This document shows, one piece after another, positions 44,438-55,138 of a stretch of 64,000 bases of DNA (position 1 is its first letter; each line of letters starts with the position of its first letter). The DNA lies in contig LNGK01000002.1 of NCBI GenBank assembly GCA_001510575.1, positions 3,398,144-3,462,143 of the forward strand, given 5' to 3'. The DNA comes from Knoxdaviesia capensis. Its lineage: Eukaryota; Ascomycota; Sordariomycetes; Microascales; Gondwanamycetaceae. The notes beneath the pieces are model-generated. The model made no database searches. It worked only from the letters and a program-made list of their open reading frames with translations, and was not told the DNA's origin. The position numbers and the translations under genes are program-made.

Positions 44438-46795
44438 CTACCGATAGTCATCAGCGGTCTCTCGCGGGTATTCTTGTTGTTGAATGGTTGTTGTCGGGAA
44501 AGGCGTAGGTGTAGTTGCACGAGACTGTCGGCCCCGGGATAACAAGCTTGCCATAAACATCCGCTCTGGCATAGGCTCGTTCTGTGATATCAACATAGGC
44601 CGCAAGAAAACAGTATCTTGATCAGGCAGGCCTCTGGAAATCCGCCGAGAGGGAAAAGGACTCGTGAGCAGAACTTTGAGCACGGGGCGCATAGACTGAC
44701 GGTGAACCATTTCTGACAGTTTTTGAACCACGCAAACCAGGCCCTCGAGCATATCCGAGCGCTCAAACCACGATATGCCGTCGAGAATGCAGTATATCGT
44801 GACGGGTCGTTGAAAGCTCATCATCAGGCGGTGGAAGACCCGGCATAGCTCGGGGACACTATGCATACGGAGGGCCTCTACCGATGCCGGCTCGCTAATA
44901 AAGTCAAGATGGGAGCATAGAGCTGCAGTGTTGGGGTCCTGCTGCAGGGCCTCGATCAGAAGCCGAGCCACGAGACAACGCATCAGGCCCTGCGGCCCGG
45001 AAAGATTGTCGTTCGACCGGGTATGGTGGCCGCAGAAAAAGTAGAGCGGGACGGTGGTGGTATCATCGGCCCGAAGCTTGATCAAACTCCTGATAATAGA
45101 TGCAGTGAGGACGGAAAATGGCGAGATGCGCCCTGAAGCTATTACTGGAGTATCAACAAGATTCGGGCTGTGGATGAGGATCAGGTCGGATCGTTTCGAG
45201 GCAAGCCAGTCTTGAAAGCGGGCCATGTTGAGGAGGCTCTGCGCTTGAAGCTGGGTCGTGGCTGCGTCGTTGAGAGACTGGACTCCCTCTCGGACGACGG
45301 TGCTGAGGTCCCCGGCTAAGCCCTCTGGGGACACATCCAAAATCTCTAGGAGCTGGGCGGTTGTGAGAAGCGGCGTTGGCCTGTCCGGAGCATGGAACAA
45401 CGCATTCCAAAGCTCGCGAGCGATCTCTTGCCGAAAGCGCTTGTCCTGGTCTTCACGTGACTGGTTGGAGGTCTTGAGCAAGTCGATCAGCATGTGGTTC
45501 AGAGCATTCTGAGAGTCAATGGCGGCGCGGCTTTCGGATTGCTGGAGCGCCTTGGCGTCCTTGCGCTCACGATTGACTGCATCAGACAGTTCACGGATCT
45601 TCGCCCCCATCTGGTCGAGCTGGCCTGGAAGCGGTGCAACGGCAGTCTGAACCTGCCGGGTTATCGATAGGCCTAACTGGACATCGTGGCCGGTCTGTTC
45701 GGACCTGGCCTCGATACGCACAATGGCAGACTCGACCAGAGTGTTGACCTGGTTCTGAAGGGCAACCTGAGCTGCCGTGACCGCCGCGAGGACTTCGTCA
45801 ACCTGCGAGCCAGACGGGGCATTTGGAAAAACTGGAAAGATCTTGAGCACTGTAGAGGCTATGTCAGTTCGAGAAGAATATTTGCCAGAAAATATGATGG
45901 GTGGACTCAAGAAATGTGTTGGGAAGTCAGGGGAATGGGTTATTTATTACTTACATGTATGGCTCGGGAGGAGGTATCTAATCATCCTAGCGAGTCCAGT
46001 GAGAACAGTGTCGTTCAACTTATCAAAGAGGTCTTTGAGTATCGCATCATCTGGGAAATTTGCTCGCTTAATTTGAGCACTCCGGATTGTCTCTGGCACC
46101 TCCTGGAAGGCCGCAAGAATACGATCCCGCCTCGACGCCGTGTTTTTTGTAAGCTAGTTGTCGTTTCAAGAAGTAAGAGTCGTCAGAACAAAAGTCGTAT
46201 GTTGACAATTCTCGTGTGATTGTTTGCTCTCTTCGCATCCTTTCATCTCATCAAGAGCGTGTTACCAGCTTACCAGAAACATCCATCCAAGAGCAGCCCG
46301 AACGATAGACATCCCGAACTCGTCGGGCAACAGTTCTAATGCCGGGGTGATACTATCGGCATTATCGCCGGTCTTCCGCGCTATCTTGCGAGCGAAGCCT
46401 TTGATTCCTTTCGCTTTACTCTCGTATTCTGCCTGAGCTTCTGCGAGCCGGGCCGAGACATCCTCCCAGGTGCAGCTCTCCGGATCAAATCCAAGACTGG
46501 GAGTACATTTGCTGGCCTGGTACCTTAGCAAGGCCTCTCGAAGATCACTGTTGCGAGAATATACGATTGTTAGACCCAAAAAGAAACACACGCAGGTCAG
46601 TGTTTCTGATAGATAAAGCAGGAAGTAATTCCCCCAACATCCACAGTTCCACAAGCAATGTACAACGTACCTGGCAGGCTTGCGCGGGCCAAATAAAGCA
46701 GTCTGATTATCATATCTCGACGGAACGCCAAATGCTGAGTCTATGCGTGGTGCCTCCATTGTAATGAAGTCGTGGACAAGCCAGGTATCCGACAT
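44438..46795 (-). CDS. DUF7708-type STAND-like protein with degenerate NTPase
   Basis: Exons complement(44438..45849, 45955..46153, 46274..46547, 46671..46795) give 669 aa; all phases match. The first ATG in frame is at 46795. Residues 1-199 resemble the helical N-terminal domain of fungal NACHT/STAND-like proteins (DUF7708 type): SDLREALLRYQ, TWEDVSARLAEAQAEYESKAKG, LPDEFGMSIVRAALGWMFL, RRDRILAAFQEVPETI, LTGLARMIRYLLPS. Residues about 205-340 are predicted coiled coil. Residues about 415-610 follow the layout of the NTPase (LILIHSPN, then LYFFCGHH, then a Walker-B-like IYCILDGISWFE at 550-561), but the Walker A GxxxxGKS/T is missing. Repeats typical of C-terminal sensors are absent. It may be an accessory, non-self-response type protein or a degenerate relative. 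Exon 4 start (45849 or 45858) is slightly ambiguous. Confidence 0.72.
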
Positions 46796-47240
46796 TACTG
46801 AGTCGACGACGATGAATGAATCGTTGACTTTACTGTTGTATTCGACTTGCTGTACAGTGATGGTCCTCCAGGACAATATCTAAGTTGGTGCACATAAGGT
46901 AGATCTCCTTCATAGATCAGGGGGGCCAAGAACACATGAAACGGAAAAGCGGGCAAGCCCGGGGCTTGCTGATTGTTGGGCAGCGATGTCAAGGCTGTCT
47001 GGAGAAAACCAGGCGAGGCTTGACTTTATTAAGGCTGGCCGGAGCCCCTCATTCAGCCCAGATATGAAGAGGGTGTGATGGACACAGCTTCTTCCACTCA
47101 AAGTCATAGAGTGGTACTGGCCTGTAGCTATGTCACCGAACTCACAGTCGGCACCGAGCAGAATGTGAAAAGAGAGGGGTTGCACAAGCCGGGGCTGCAG
47201 GCGCGAATAACACCGGATGTATCATATCTCGCCAGGGCGG

Positions 47241-47400
47241 GTAGAAATTACATTGATGAACAATCCAACACGGCTGATTCCAAGCGTACTCGAAGCAATG
47301 GCACCTTAGATATCATGTGTCTGCTTTTACCCTACATGAGGCCATTACCAATGCAGGTAGTAGCATTATGGAGGGGACCACGGCCAAACAGCTGCGGCAG
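47241..47400. repeat. Diverged direct repeat, copy 1
   Basis: Shares long blocks with 47547-47710, for example CGTACTCGAAG, GATATCATGT.TCTGCTT, GAGGCCATTACCAATG and TAGCATTATGGAGGGGAC.ACGGCCA. Copies differ by many transitions and small indels. Confidence 0.8.
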
Positions 47401-47546
47401 TATATGGCACTCTCACGGGAGCATGGTCACGTGATGAGTCTGCGGAGTTTATCTAGGACTCCGCCCAGCTGCTCACCGCTAGTTAGATACATAGAAGAAT
47501 CAACACATGATGAGATGCCACAACAGCCGTATAGGCACTGGGGGGG

Positions 47547-47710
47547 TTACAATTACATTTCTCAATAATCCTATAGTACTGATTTCAAACGTACTCGAAG
47601 ACAATGACACCTCCATCAGAGTTGGATATCATGTATCTGCTTCTACCCTGCGTGAGGCCATTACCAATGTAAGTAGCATTATGGAGGGGACGACGGCCAG
47701 ACAGCCAGCC
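47547..47710. repeat. Diverged direct repeat, copy 2
   Basis: Second copy, about 305 bp downstream in the same orientation as copy 1. Several differences are C/T or G/A transitions (for example CCAAGCG in copy 1 against TCAAACG here). This could be RIP or ordinary decay. Confidence 0.8.
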
Positions 47711-47875
47711 GCATGGGTGCCCAAGCTGACGGACGAGCAAAACTAAACCAGGACAGCCCTATTTTAATTGCTTGTAAGTACGAGCAGGAATGCTTGTACC
47801 ATGTGGAGTTGTGCCCATAGTGAATAGCTTCATAGCCCACACCACAGGTGGTAGACGCCTGTCTGGGTGGTTCTT

Positions 47876-47930
47876 GCATGTAAGAACGCATGTAAGAACG
47901 CATGTCAGAACGCATGTAAGAATGCATGTA
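47876..47930. repeat. 12-bp tandem repeat
   Basis: Four units of GCATGTAAGAAC with one or two substitutions, then a partial unit, about 140 bp before the AAA ATPase start codon. The unit contains the palindrome GCATGT/ACATGC in part. Confidence 0.85.
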
Positions 47931-48071
47931 CATGGACACACATACCGTATATATGGTCCCCCGTTTTCCCTCTCTAGAAGTTCGTAGTCGTACTACACTA
48001 TCTACCATTTCTTGCTTGTAACCTCATATCTCTATTTCAGTTGCCAATCCATATTCCAACCCCTTTAGACC

Positions 48072-51000
48072 ATGACAGGACGCAGAAATCGAGCGCGAGA
48101 GCGCGAAAAGAGCCGGCGGTACAACGAGAGAGCTGTGAGAAAAGAGCCGTTCGCCTTGTCCTTTGCTCAAGATCGCCGCCGCCGCATCGAGTCCACTAAG
48201 GCCCGGCTCAACGCCAAATGGCGTTCCAAGATCCCCGAAGTTCGCTGGGTCAACTTCGAGAACTTCAAAAACCGCTTCACCGAAGACACTCTTGACTACG
48301 CCGTTGAAGTGCTGGTCGGCGGCTCGAACATCAACGCTCAAATCCGCCGAGAGGAAATCACGAGACAACAGGCCGAATTCGCCTACATGCGCCAGGAATA
48401 CATGCGGAACATCCACTATGGCCCGCCCATCATGCACCTAGACGGCCTCCACCTAAAGGACGATGGCGACAAGCGCAAGTCGAAGCGAGTTGAGAAGGAG
48501 CCGGTCGACAAGGAGAAGGATAAGCATGGGAAAGCCGCTACTGCCAGTGCCGAGTCAACGCCACGCGATGCCTTCATCCATCGCATCCGCATCCTTTCGC
48601 AGCCTGTTTTGGCCTACTTGACCGGATACATGGGCGTTTCGGAGCACAGGTCTCGAATTCGCACCTTTATGCGGCCCTTCAAGGTATTCGTCTACTTCCA
48701 ACCGCAGATGAAGAAGGCCTTGCAGAATCTGGAAGACAAGTTCGGAAATCTGGAGAATCTGGACAACATGGGGAACGAGATGGAAAAGACCGATGTGTTG
48801 GAGCCAACCGCCGATACCGAAGCACCACCGGTCAAGCCCCCTGTTAGCAAGGAGGACCCCACCGACGAAGGTCTTGCAAGCCACCGCGAGGACAGCGACT
48901 TGGGCGCCGGCTTCAGCCGAATTGACGACGATCTCTTCGTTAAAAACGATGACGACGATGAGGACGACTCGGAGGAAGATGATGACGAGGATGAGGATGA
49001 GGATGAGGATGAGGATGACGAAGATGTCGTGTCTGTTACCTCGGACGACGGGAACCCCGAGCTCTTCAAGGACAGTGTCGAAGCACTCCACGACATGCGC
49101 TGCTACGTCAAGTTTATCGACGACGAGATCATGCCACTATACCACCAGTTCGACACAGCTGAACGCCGCCGCGTGTGTTTTGACGACCTCTGGTTGCTCT
49201 TCCGCATCGGGGAGCTTGTATATATGCCATGCACGAACGAAGCTACCGACAGATACCACGAGCTGTGGCGTGTCTATCGCATCAGCACTCCGGTACCGGA
49301 ACCTGGCGGTATCCATGATACCCACAGCGATGGTCGGTACCCGGAAGACGAGTACCCGAAGACAACTAGTGGAAACTTCGTGCTGTACTGCTATTATATT
49401 GACTATGACGGCAAGGAATACGGAGCTGTCCGCCACAAGTTCGTCATCAAGCATTTTTCGAACGAGCGCGACGTTGAGTCTTTCGAGGCCTATCCTCTGC
49501 GCTTTCTGGGCAGCCGTGACCTTCTGCGAGAGACCCTCACCAAGCAGAGCAATGATTTCCAGCGTTACTTGAAGCATCCGCACCAGGCATACAACGCTTG
49601 GACCCTGACGCGGAATCCCCCTGGTGACTGGGAGAATTCGGACGACGATATCATTGAGCGGCACCCGGAGTTTGTGGAGAGTCACGTTATTGTGGACTTT
49701 GCAGAGGCTATCCAATCGGATCCAGAGCGACGACCCACGTTCCACCAGCCGTCGACCTCCAAGTCGGTCTCGACTGATGATATCAACGACATTCTTGATA
49801 TTAAGTACTGGACCGATCGCTCACGCAAGAAACTGTTGTTCTCAGTAAATGACGTTGTTCAGCAGGCGGATGGCGTCGGCCTGAGAGAGAGGCGCGATGG
49901 CATTTTCCGGGATGATTTCCTGAAGGCCCGGACCAAGGATATGCGGTCGTACACCAGCTATGGCACGAAGAGCGCGCTCCACGAACTCACCCCCGACCAG
50001 CTCATGTTGCTTCCCCGGCGCATGTTTGCGTACGCCCTGCGTGAGCGGAAATTCATCCTCGTGGATCTGCGCTTGCTCAAGCCGGTGTTCCGTGAAGAGA
50101 GCATCTTTGAGAACCTCAAAATCCGCAAGGAGTACAAGGCCATCGTGCGTGGACTTATCGAGTCTCACTTCCAGCGCAAGCAGATTGAGCGTCAGCTGGC
50201 CGTGGCTCCGTTGACCCTGTCCTCCACCTTCCCGGGTCTCGAGACGCTGCAGACCCAAGATCTGATCCAGGGCAAGGGCCGTGGACTGATTATCTTGCTG
50301 CACGGCGTGCCTGGAGTTGGTAAGACGGCGACTGCTGAGGCCGTGGCGAGCACCAACAACAAACCTCTGTTCGTGATCACCTGTGGCGATCTGGGTCTTA
50401 CCCCCGACGAAGTTGAGTCGTCGCTGACGAAAATCTTCCGTCTCGCGTACTTGTGGGACTGTGTGTTGCTGCTGGATGAGGCCGACGTCTTCCTTGCCCA
50501 ACGTTCGCGCCTTGATATGAAGCGCAACGCGTTGGTGTCCGTCTTCTTGCGTACGCTGGAGTACTATAATGGCCTGCTCTTTCTCACTACCAACCGCGTT
50601 GGTACCATTGACGAGGCCTTCAAGTCGAGAATTCACATGTTCCTCTACTACCCTCCGCTCCAGCCTGTCCAGGTCGAGGAGATTTTCGCTCTGAATATCG
50701 AGAAGCTGAGCAGTATTGAGGCCCAGCGCCATGCCATCACCGGAGAGCCGCAACTCGTGGTGCTTAAGGACGAGATCAGACAATACGCCGCGGAACATGC
50801 GAAGCTGGCGGGAACTGCGATGTGCTGGAACGGCCGACAGATCCGAAACGCCTTCCAGGTGGCTGCGGGTCTTGCCCACTACCACTACGCCAACGCCATT
50901 CTCAACGCCTCGAAGGGAGAGAACAACACGGCGACTCGTTCGGCTCCCTCCCCGGAGGTTCCTCCTGGCCCGATCCTGGGCCGCAGATTGTTCGAAAGCG

Positions 51001-51602
51001 TGCATCTGGCCACGAAGGACTTTGAGTCGTACATGAGGGAGACCAAGGGATGGAGCGATGCCGACCTTGCTCACATGTTGGGTGAGCGGTCTGACTACGT
51101 GCGGAATGCCCGGCCCGGGGCTACGGGCATGGGCATGGCGGGAGACGGCAGCTTGCCCATATTCCCTAGTTCGGCGTCAATGGGTAGTGGCACACCGTAC
51201 GGAGCCGGAGGTGCTGCATTCGGAATGGCAAACAACGGTGGTATGCCTTACGGAGCGGGGGGGGGCACTTCTGCCGGGATGTCGAACAACGGCAACTGGG
51301 GGTTCAGCAATATGGCCGATGGCATGTCTGGCGGTGGTGGCATGAATCCTGGGACGAATGCCAACATGAATACGGAGATGAATGCCAACATGAATCCGGG
51401 GATGAATGCCAATATGAATCCGGGGATGGGCGGAGGTGGAATGGCGGCGGGAAATTCTGGCGCGAGTGCAGGCATGTTTGCCAGTGGCCTTCGGACGGGT
51501 ACTGGCTATTCCGGTGGGGGTACTGGATATCCCGGTGGGGGTACTGGCTATCCCGGTGGTGGCATGAACACCGGATATGGTTCAAACTCATTCTACGGGT
51601 AA
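48072..51602 (+). CDS. Large fungal AAA ATPase (DUF7025-AAA type)
   Basis: Single exon, 1176 aa. Residues 1-290 are basic and charged. Residues about 290-320 form an acidic run (DDDDEDDSEEDDDEDED...). Residues about 330-560 fit the DUF7025-like domain found before AAA modules in these fungal proteins (DLWLLFRIGELVYMPC, NFVLYCYYIDYDGKEYG, FEAYPLRFLG). The AAA core has Walker A GVPGVGKT near 745, Walker B CVLLLDEADVFL near 800, a sensor-1 type LLFLTTNRVGTIDEAFKSRIH and a lid region. The C-terminal 150 residues are Gly/Asn/Met-rich repeats (NMNPGMNAN, GTGYPGGG). Such genes are numerous in filamentous fungi; a few resemble the Bcs1/Afg-type AAA proteins but their roles are unknown. Likely an ATP-driven remodeller. 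Confidence 0.85.
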   Translation: MTGRRNRAREREKSRRYNERAVRKEPFALSFAQDRRRRIESTKARLNAKWRSKIPEVRWVNFENFKNRFTEDTLDYAVEVLVGGSNINAQIRREEITRQQAEFAYMRQEYMRNIHYGPPIMHLDGLHLKDDGDKRKSKRVEKEPVDKEKDKHGKAATASAESTPRDAFIHRIRILSQPVLAYLTGYMGVSEHRSRIRTFMRPFKVFVYFQPQMKKALQNLEDKFGNLENLDNMGNEMEKTDVLEPTADTEAPPVKPPVSKEDPTDEGLASHREDSDLGAGFSRIDDDLFVKNDDDDEDDSEEDDDEDEDEDEDEDDEDVVSVTSDDGNPELFKDSVEALHDMRCYVKFIDDEIMPLYHQFDTAERRRVCFDDLWLLFRIGELVYMPCTNEATDRYHELWRVYRISTPVPEPGGIHDTHSDGRYPEDEYPKTTSGNFVLYCYYIDYDGKEYGAVRHKFVIKHFSNERDVESFEAYPLRFLGSRDLLRETLTKQSNDFQRYLKHPHQAYNAWTLTRNPPGDWENSDDDIIERHPEFVESHVIVDFAEAIQSDPERRPTFHQPSTSKSVSTDDINDILDIKYWTDRSRKKLLFSVNDVVQQADGVGLRERRDGIFRDDFLKARTKDMRSYTSYGTKSALHELTPDQLMLLPRRMFAYALRERKFILVDLRLLKPVFREESIFENLKIRKEYKAIVRGLIESHFQRKQIERQLAVAPLTLSSTFPGLETLQTQDLIQGKGRGLIILLHGVPGVGKTATAEAVASTNNKPLFVITCGDLGLTPDEVESSLTKIFRLAYLWDCVLLLDEADVFLAQRSRLDMKRNALVSVFLRTLEYYNGLLFLTTNRVGTIDEAFKSRIHMFLYYPPLQPVQVEEIFALNIEKLSSIEAQRHAITGEPQLVVLKDEIRQYAAEHAKLAGTAMCWNGRQIRNAFQVAAGLAHYHYANAILNASKGENNTATRSAPSPEVPPGPILGRRLFESVHLATKDFESYMRETKGWSDADLAHMLGERSDYVRNARPGATGMGMAGDGSLPIFPSSASMGSGTPYGAGGAAFGMANNGGMPYGAGGGTSAGMSNNGNWGFSNMADGMSGGGGMNPGTNANMNTEMNANMNPGMNANMNPGMGGGGMAAGNSGASAGMFASGLRTGTGYSGGGTGYPGGGTGYPGGGMNTGYGSNSFYG

Positions 51603-52295
51603 TAAGCCCGACACCGCATCTCTCCATCATGGGCACGCCGTTTGTTCTGGTACAATCTCCCGACGGGTGAGCATTTTCATGGCCAACCCATGCTTGATAG
51701 GCCTGGCTTTCAAGTATACGGACAAATTTTATATTCTATTTAGTTTCTTAAAAAAATTGATTTTCATCTCGGTAAGCCAACACCTTGAGCGTCGGAACTC
51801 TGGCAACTTCAGGGTTATGTTGTCGCTCTTAGGGTTGTGGTGGCATGGTAACCCTAGTCATTTCACCAACCCTAGTGGTATATTGCGCCTGACTAATGTG
51901 CCATTCATGGAACCACCCTTGCTGGATCTGACAACCGACCCACGCACCTGGAGATGCAGATCCAAGGCTTCCTTCCTTGTAGCTTCTTCCCTCTTCCATC
52001 TTACTTCCTAGTAAACAAACACAATACCCAAAAAAGCCACTTAAAACAGGACTCGTCTGTCATATCATAAAACCCTCCTGTCTTTTATTTTCTTTTTCAG
52101 TCAGTCCCGTAACCTTTTTCCTCCCTTTTTCTTTCCCTTATACCACCCTGACTCAGGTCATCTCCCAACGCCTAGTCTCTGTTCGCGATTGTCCCCACTA
52201 CGAACGTGAACCCAGATCCTTAAGACAACCTCACCAACCACTCCGACATCAGTCTCCTCAACGTCTCCTCAACGTCTCCGCAACGTCTCCTCAAA
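51603..52295 (+). promoter_or_regulatory. Intergenic and ubc9 leader
   Basis: 693 bp between the AAA ATPase stop and the ubc9 ATG. It has telomere-like words in both orientations at about 51811-51876 (TTAGGGTTG, AACCCTAG, AACCCTAG). A CT-rich block lies at about 52080-52140. A Gcn4-type TGACTCA occurs at 52149-52155. An 11-bp tandem repeat (52250-52293) abuts the start codon. Confidence 0.5.
52250..52293 (+). repeat. 11-bp tandem repeat in the ubc9 5' leader
   Basis: Four units of ACGTCTCCTCA (first and third units vary by one base) end two bases before the ubc9 ATG at 52296. It is in the mRNA leader by position. Confidence 0.8.
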
Positions 52296-53117
52296 ATGAG
52301 CTTGTGTCTAAACAGACTTCAAGAAGAGCGGTATGTGCCCACATTGAATCCCGCTCTGGCCTGTCCACGTCCATTGACTGGTGGGCCTCCCCCTCCTCCT
52401 CCGGCCTCATTTTGCTCAAATGGCTAACATCTTTCTCTCTTCTCCTTCTTGCCAGGAAGCAGTGGCGCAAAGACCACCCGTTCGGCTTCTACGCGCGCCC
52501 CCAACGGAACCCCCAGGGTGTTCTCGACATCAAGTCATGGGAGTGTGGCGTCCCCGGTAAGGAGAACACAATTTGGGAAGGCGGCCTGTTCAAGCTTGTC
52601 ATTGTGTTCCCCGACGGTATGTATTGTCGCATGCAAGTATGATCGATGATGTATAGCCATTTCAGTCACTAATTATGTCTTGTTTCCATCGCTACAGAGT
52701 ACCCTACGAAGCCGCCGAAGTGTAAGAACCCCATGGATCGCGATGTTCCCTGCCCCGCACCCCGCTATCGCCGACCAGTTTCCGAGCAAGCAAACATCCA
52801 GAAACACGCATGAATTCAACTCCGTCCCGGAAGCTAACAGCGGCGTGACTCTATAAACTATAGGCAAATTCGTCCCTCCTCTGTTCCACCCTAACGTGTA
52901 CCCTTCCGGTACCGTGTGCCTCTCGATCCTCAACGAAGAGGCCGACTGGAAGCCGGCCATCACGATGAAGCAAATTCTGATTGGTATCCAGGATCTCCTC
53001 GACGACCCGAACCCTGAATCACCCGCCCAGGCGGAGGCGTACAATCTCTTTAAGAAAGATCGGGGCGAGTACGAGCGTCGTATCCGCCGAGTCGTGCGTG
53101 AAAACCCGGCTCAGTAG
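52296..53117 (+). CDS. ubc9: Ubc9, SUMO-conjugating enzyme E2
   Basis: Exons 52296..52330, 52456..52616, 52698..52721 and 52864..53117 give 157 aa, the standard Ubc9 length. Exon 3 is only 24 nt. Intron lengths are 125, 81 and 142 nt with GT-AG ends. Ubc9 carries SUMO as a thioester and passes it to target lysines. Visible: LQEERKQWRKDHPFGFYARP, the N-terminal SUMO/E1-binding helix; WECGVPGKENTIWEGG; EYPTKPPKCKFVPPLFHPNVYPSGTVCLSIL with the HPN motif and the active Cys (TVCLSIL); and the Ubc9-type DDPNPESPAQAEAYNLF. The catalytic Cys codon is in exon 4. Very high confidence in identity. Confidence 0.97.
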
Positions 53118-54992
53118 GGGCGGAGAGAAACCACGTCGTTGCTCGTGCTGGTCCCCTCTGAAGACACTCCCGTCATACAGGTTTGCCTCGTTGAATGTTT
53201 CATGAAACTTGAAAGTTCTCGTGAGACCCAGTCACGGATCGACTCCATACCAGAATGCTCTAACCCTAAGCTAGAGCACTATCTGGATTTCTTTCTCAAT
53301 ACTCCCGTTTTTTACCTTTTTTAAATGTTCCTTTTTTCTGTTTCTCTTTTTCTTCGTCTCATGCGCTTTCTCTTTTGCGGTCATCACCAGCTGTGTCTTC
53401 CGCAATAACAAAAAGAATGATGCCCATAGCCTAGCGGGTGGGGAGTCAGGATTGAATACGGGGTTCTGTTTCTTTTTTGTTTTTCTTCTCTTCGATCGGA
53501 TGAGGAATACCGGAATCTGGAGCCATTTTGGGAGTATCTCTTTTGTATTCTGTTTGTTTCTGGGCATTATTTTTATGATCATCCCCTTCCTCGCCCGTTT
53601 GCTCCTTTGGTGTTGTGAGGTCGAAAGGGCGATCTGGCCGGCCGTGGCGTTTTCACGAAGACGTGATATCTTGGCTTGGCCTCCATAAATGAAATACCCG
53701 TTTGGTCAGATCACATCTTCCTGTCATCGAAAACTTCAGAACCGTTAGTTCCGGTCCACGCACAGGCATGATCTCGACCCCCTTCTCTCTCGAGTATGAC
53801 CTCTTTTCCCAGTTGTCGTCGGGCGGCGCTAGAATGCGGAGTAGGTCTCGTGGAAGCATCCAATTCGGCAGATATTTGGCTAACACGGATGAGACCGATG
53901 CATCTGTACTATTCACACTCTGCTGCAGGCTCTTTGCTGTTTATAAGAGACCGCGGCTGGCCGGGGACATACTATTGGCCGGGCGTGTTTCCCTGTGGGG
54001 TAAAGAACGCATCTCTCTCTTCGTGTTGCCCGACCAGCCCTCTTCCTCTACGGAAGTATTGAACCCCGGATGGCCGCGGTGGTGGTTTCAATGATTCAAT
54101 CATATGCAGCACGCTCAAACGGGGACTGTCAGCACTGGAAGAGGTCATTCGGGCGCCTGGGATTTGTTTATATGCCCCCCCCCCGCGGAGCCTTTTCCCT
54201 TGCCTTTTCTCCTCTAGAACCCTTTGAGAGCCGGGCGTGGGCAATGCCGCCAGGAACCACATGCACACCCGCCCTTCTTCGCTCCGGCGCGGGCGTCACA
54301 GCGCATTTGTGTGGGGGAGTGTGGGGGAAGATGCATCGTCTGTTCTGTGTACAGTATGAACAGGCAGACCTTTTGCTCATTTTGGAGACCCCATTCCTGG
54401 GACACATTCATGGAATCCAGATTGTGTTGAGGAATCTGCAAGAGGCTCAAACGAGAAGTTGTTGCAGGTTCACGTGGACGAATGAGTTTTTTTTCCTCCT
54501 CGTGGTCCAGAGTGGCAGACACGTTCAATGGTTAGAGGGCCGAATGTGTGTTCTTGTGTCCACACGAGAATTTCTGGAATAATTCATCACAGTTCTCATG
54601 ATCAATTGAACGCATGCATTTTCTATGGGCTTTTGGATGTGTACTGTACGTATTTGGAGTTTCTGCATGCCCTCCCCCCCAAATATTCTGCACCCCACGT
54701 CTGGTGTGACATCGTCGTGGGAGAGAAGGTCAGCTTGCATAATAAATGCCTGCAGGGCGATTCGGTTTTTTGCAGTACGAGTGGAAATCCTGAAGCTTCC
54801 AATAAATAAAAGACAGCTGAATGGTACAGCACGTATATTTTCCATTGGCGGAAGGAGATCCTAGTTAGGGTTGGGGTTAGGGTTTTGGTGGGCTATGGTG
54901 GGGTGGTTACGCTTCCGACATTCGGATCCCTTTGCCGTAGCTATCGCAACTAGGCGTCGCCCGAATCTGAAGATATCTAGATTCACATGTTG

Positions 54993-54999
54993 TGAGTCA
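54993..54999. promoter_or_regulatory. Gcn4/CpcA-type site TGAGTCA
   Basis: Perfect TGASTCA word, about 1.16 kb upstream of the asn2 ATG. General amino-acid control factors (Gcn4, CpcA) bind this sequence, and asparagine synthetase is a usual target. A 7-bp match can also occur by chance. Confidence 0.4.
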
Positions 55000-55138
55000 A
55001 CTCGCATTTGCATTGCCGTAGAGCGCCCGTATCTCCGTAACGGCTCGGCTTCCACCCACAACCCCGTGAATCTCGGGAAGGTCATCATCCGTTCATTGTC
55101 TTCGGAGGGAGATCGGGACAACCTCGACATTCCATTGT

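Larger units (their letters stand above)
46796..48071. other. Divergent promoter region with duplicated repeats
   Basis: Non-coding space between the STAND-like gene (-) and the AAA ATPase (+). It contains a diverged direct repeat pair (47241-47400 and 47547-47710) and a 12-bp tandem array (47876-47930). No gene seen. Confidence 0.6.

Noticed and set aside
47876..47930. CRISPR-like array
   Set aside because: The units are head-to-tail 12-mers without spacers, and the DNA is eukaryotic.
49842..51074. 410-aa open frame antisense to the AAA ATPase
   Set aside because: It is a shadow of a GC-rich conserved exon; the plus frame has clear Walker motifs and this one has no domain.
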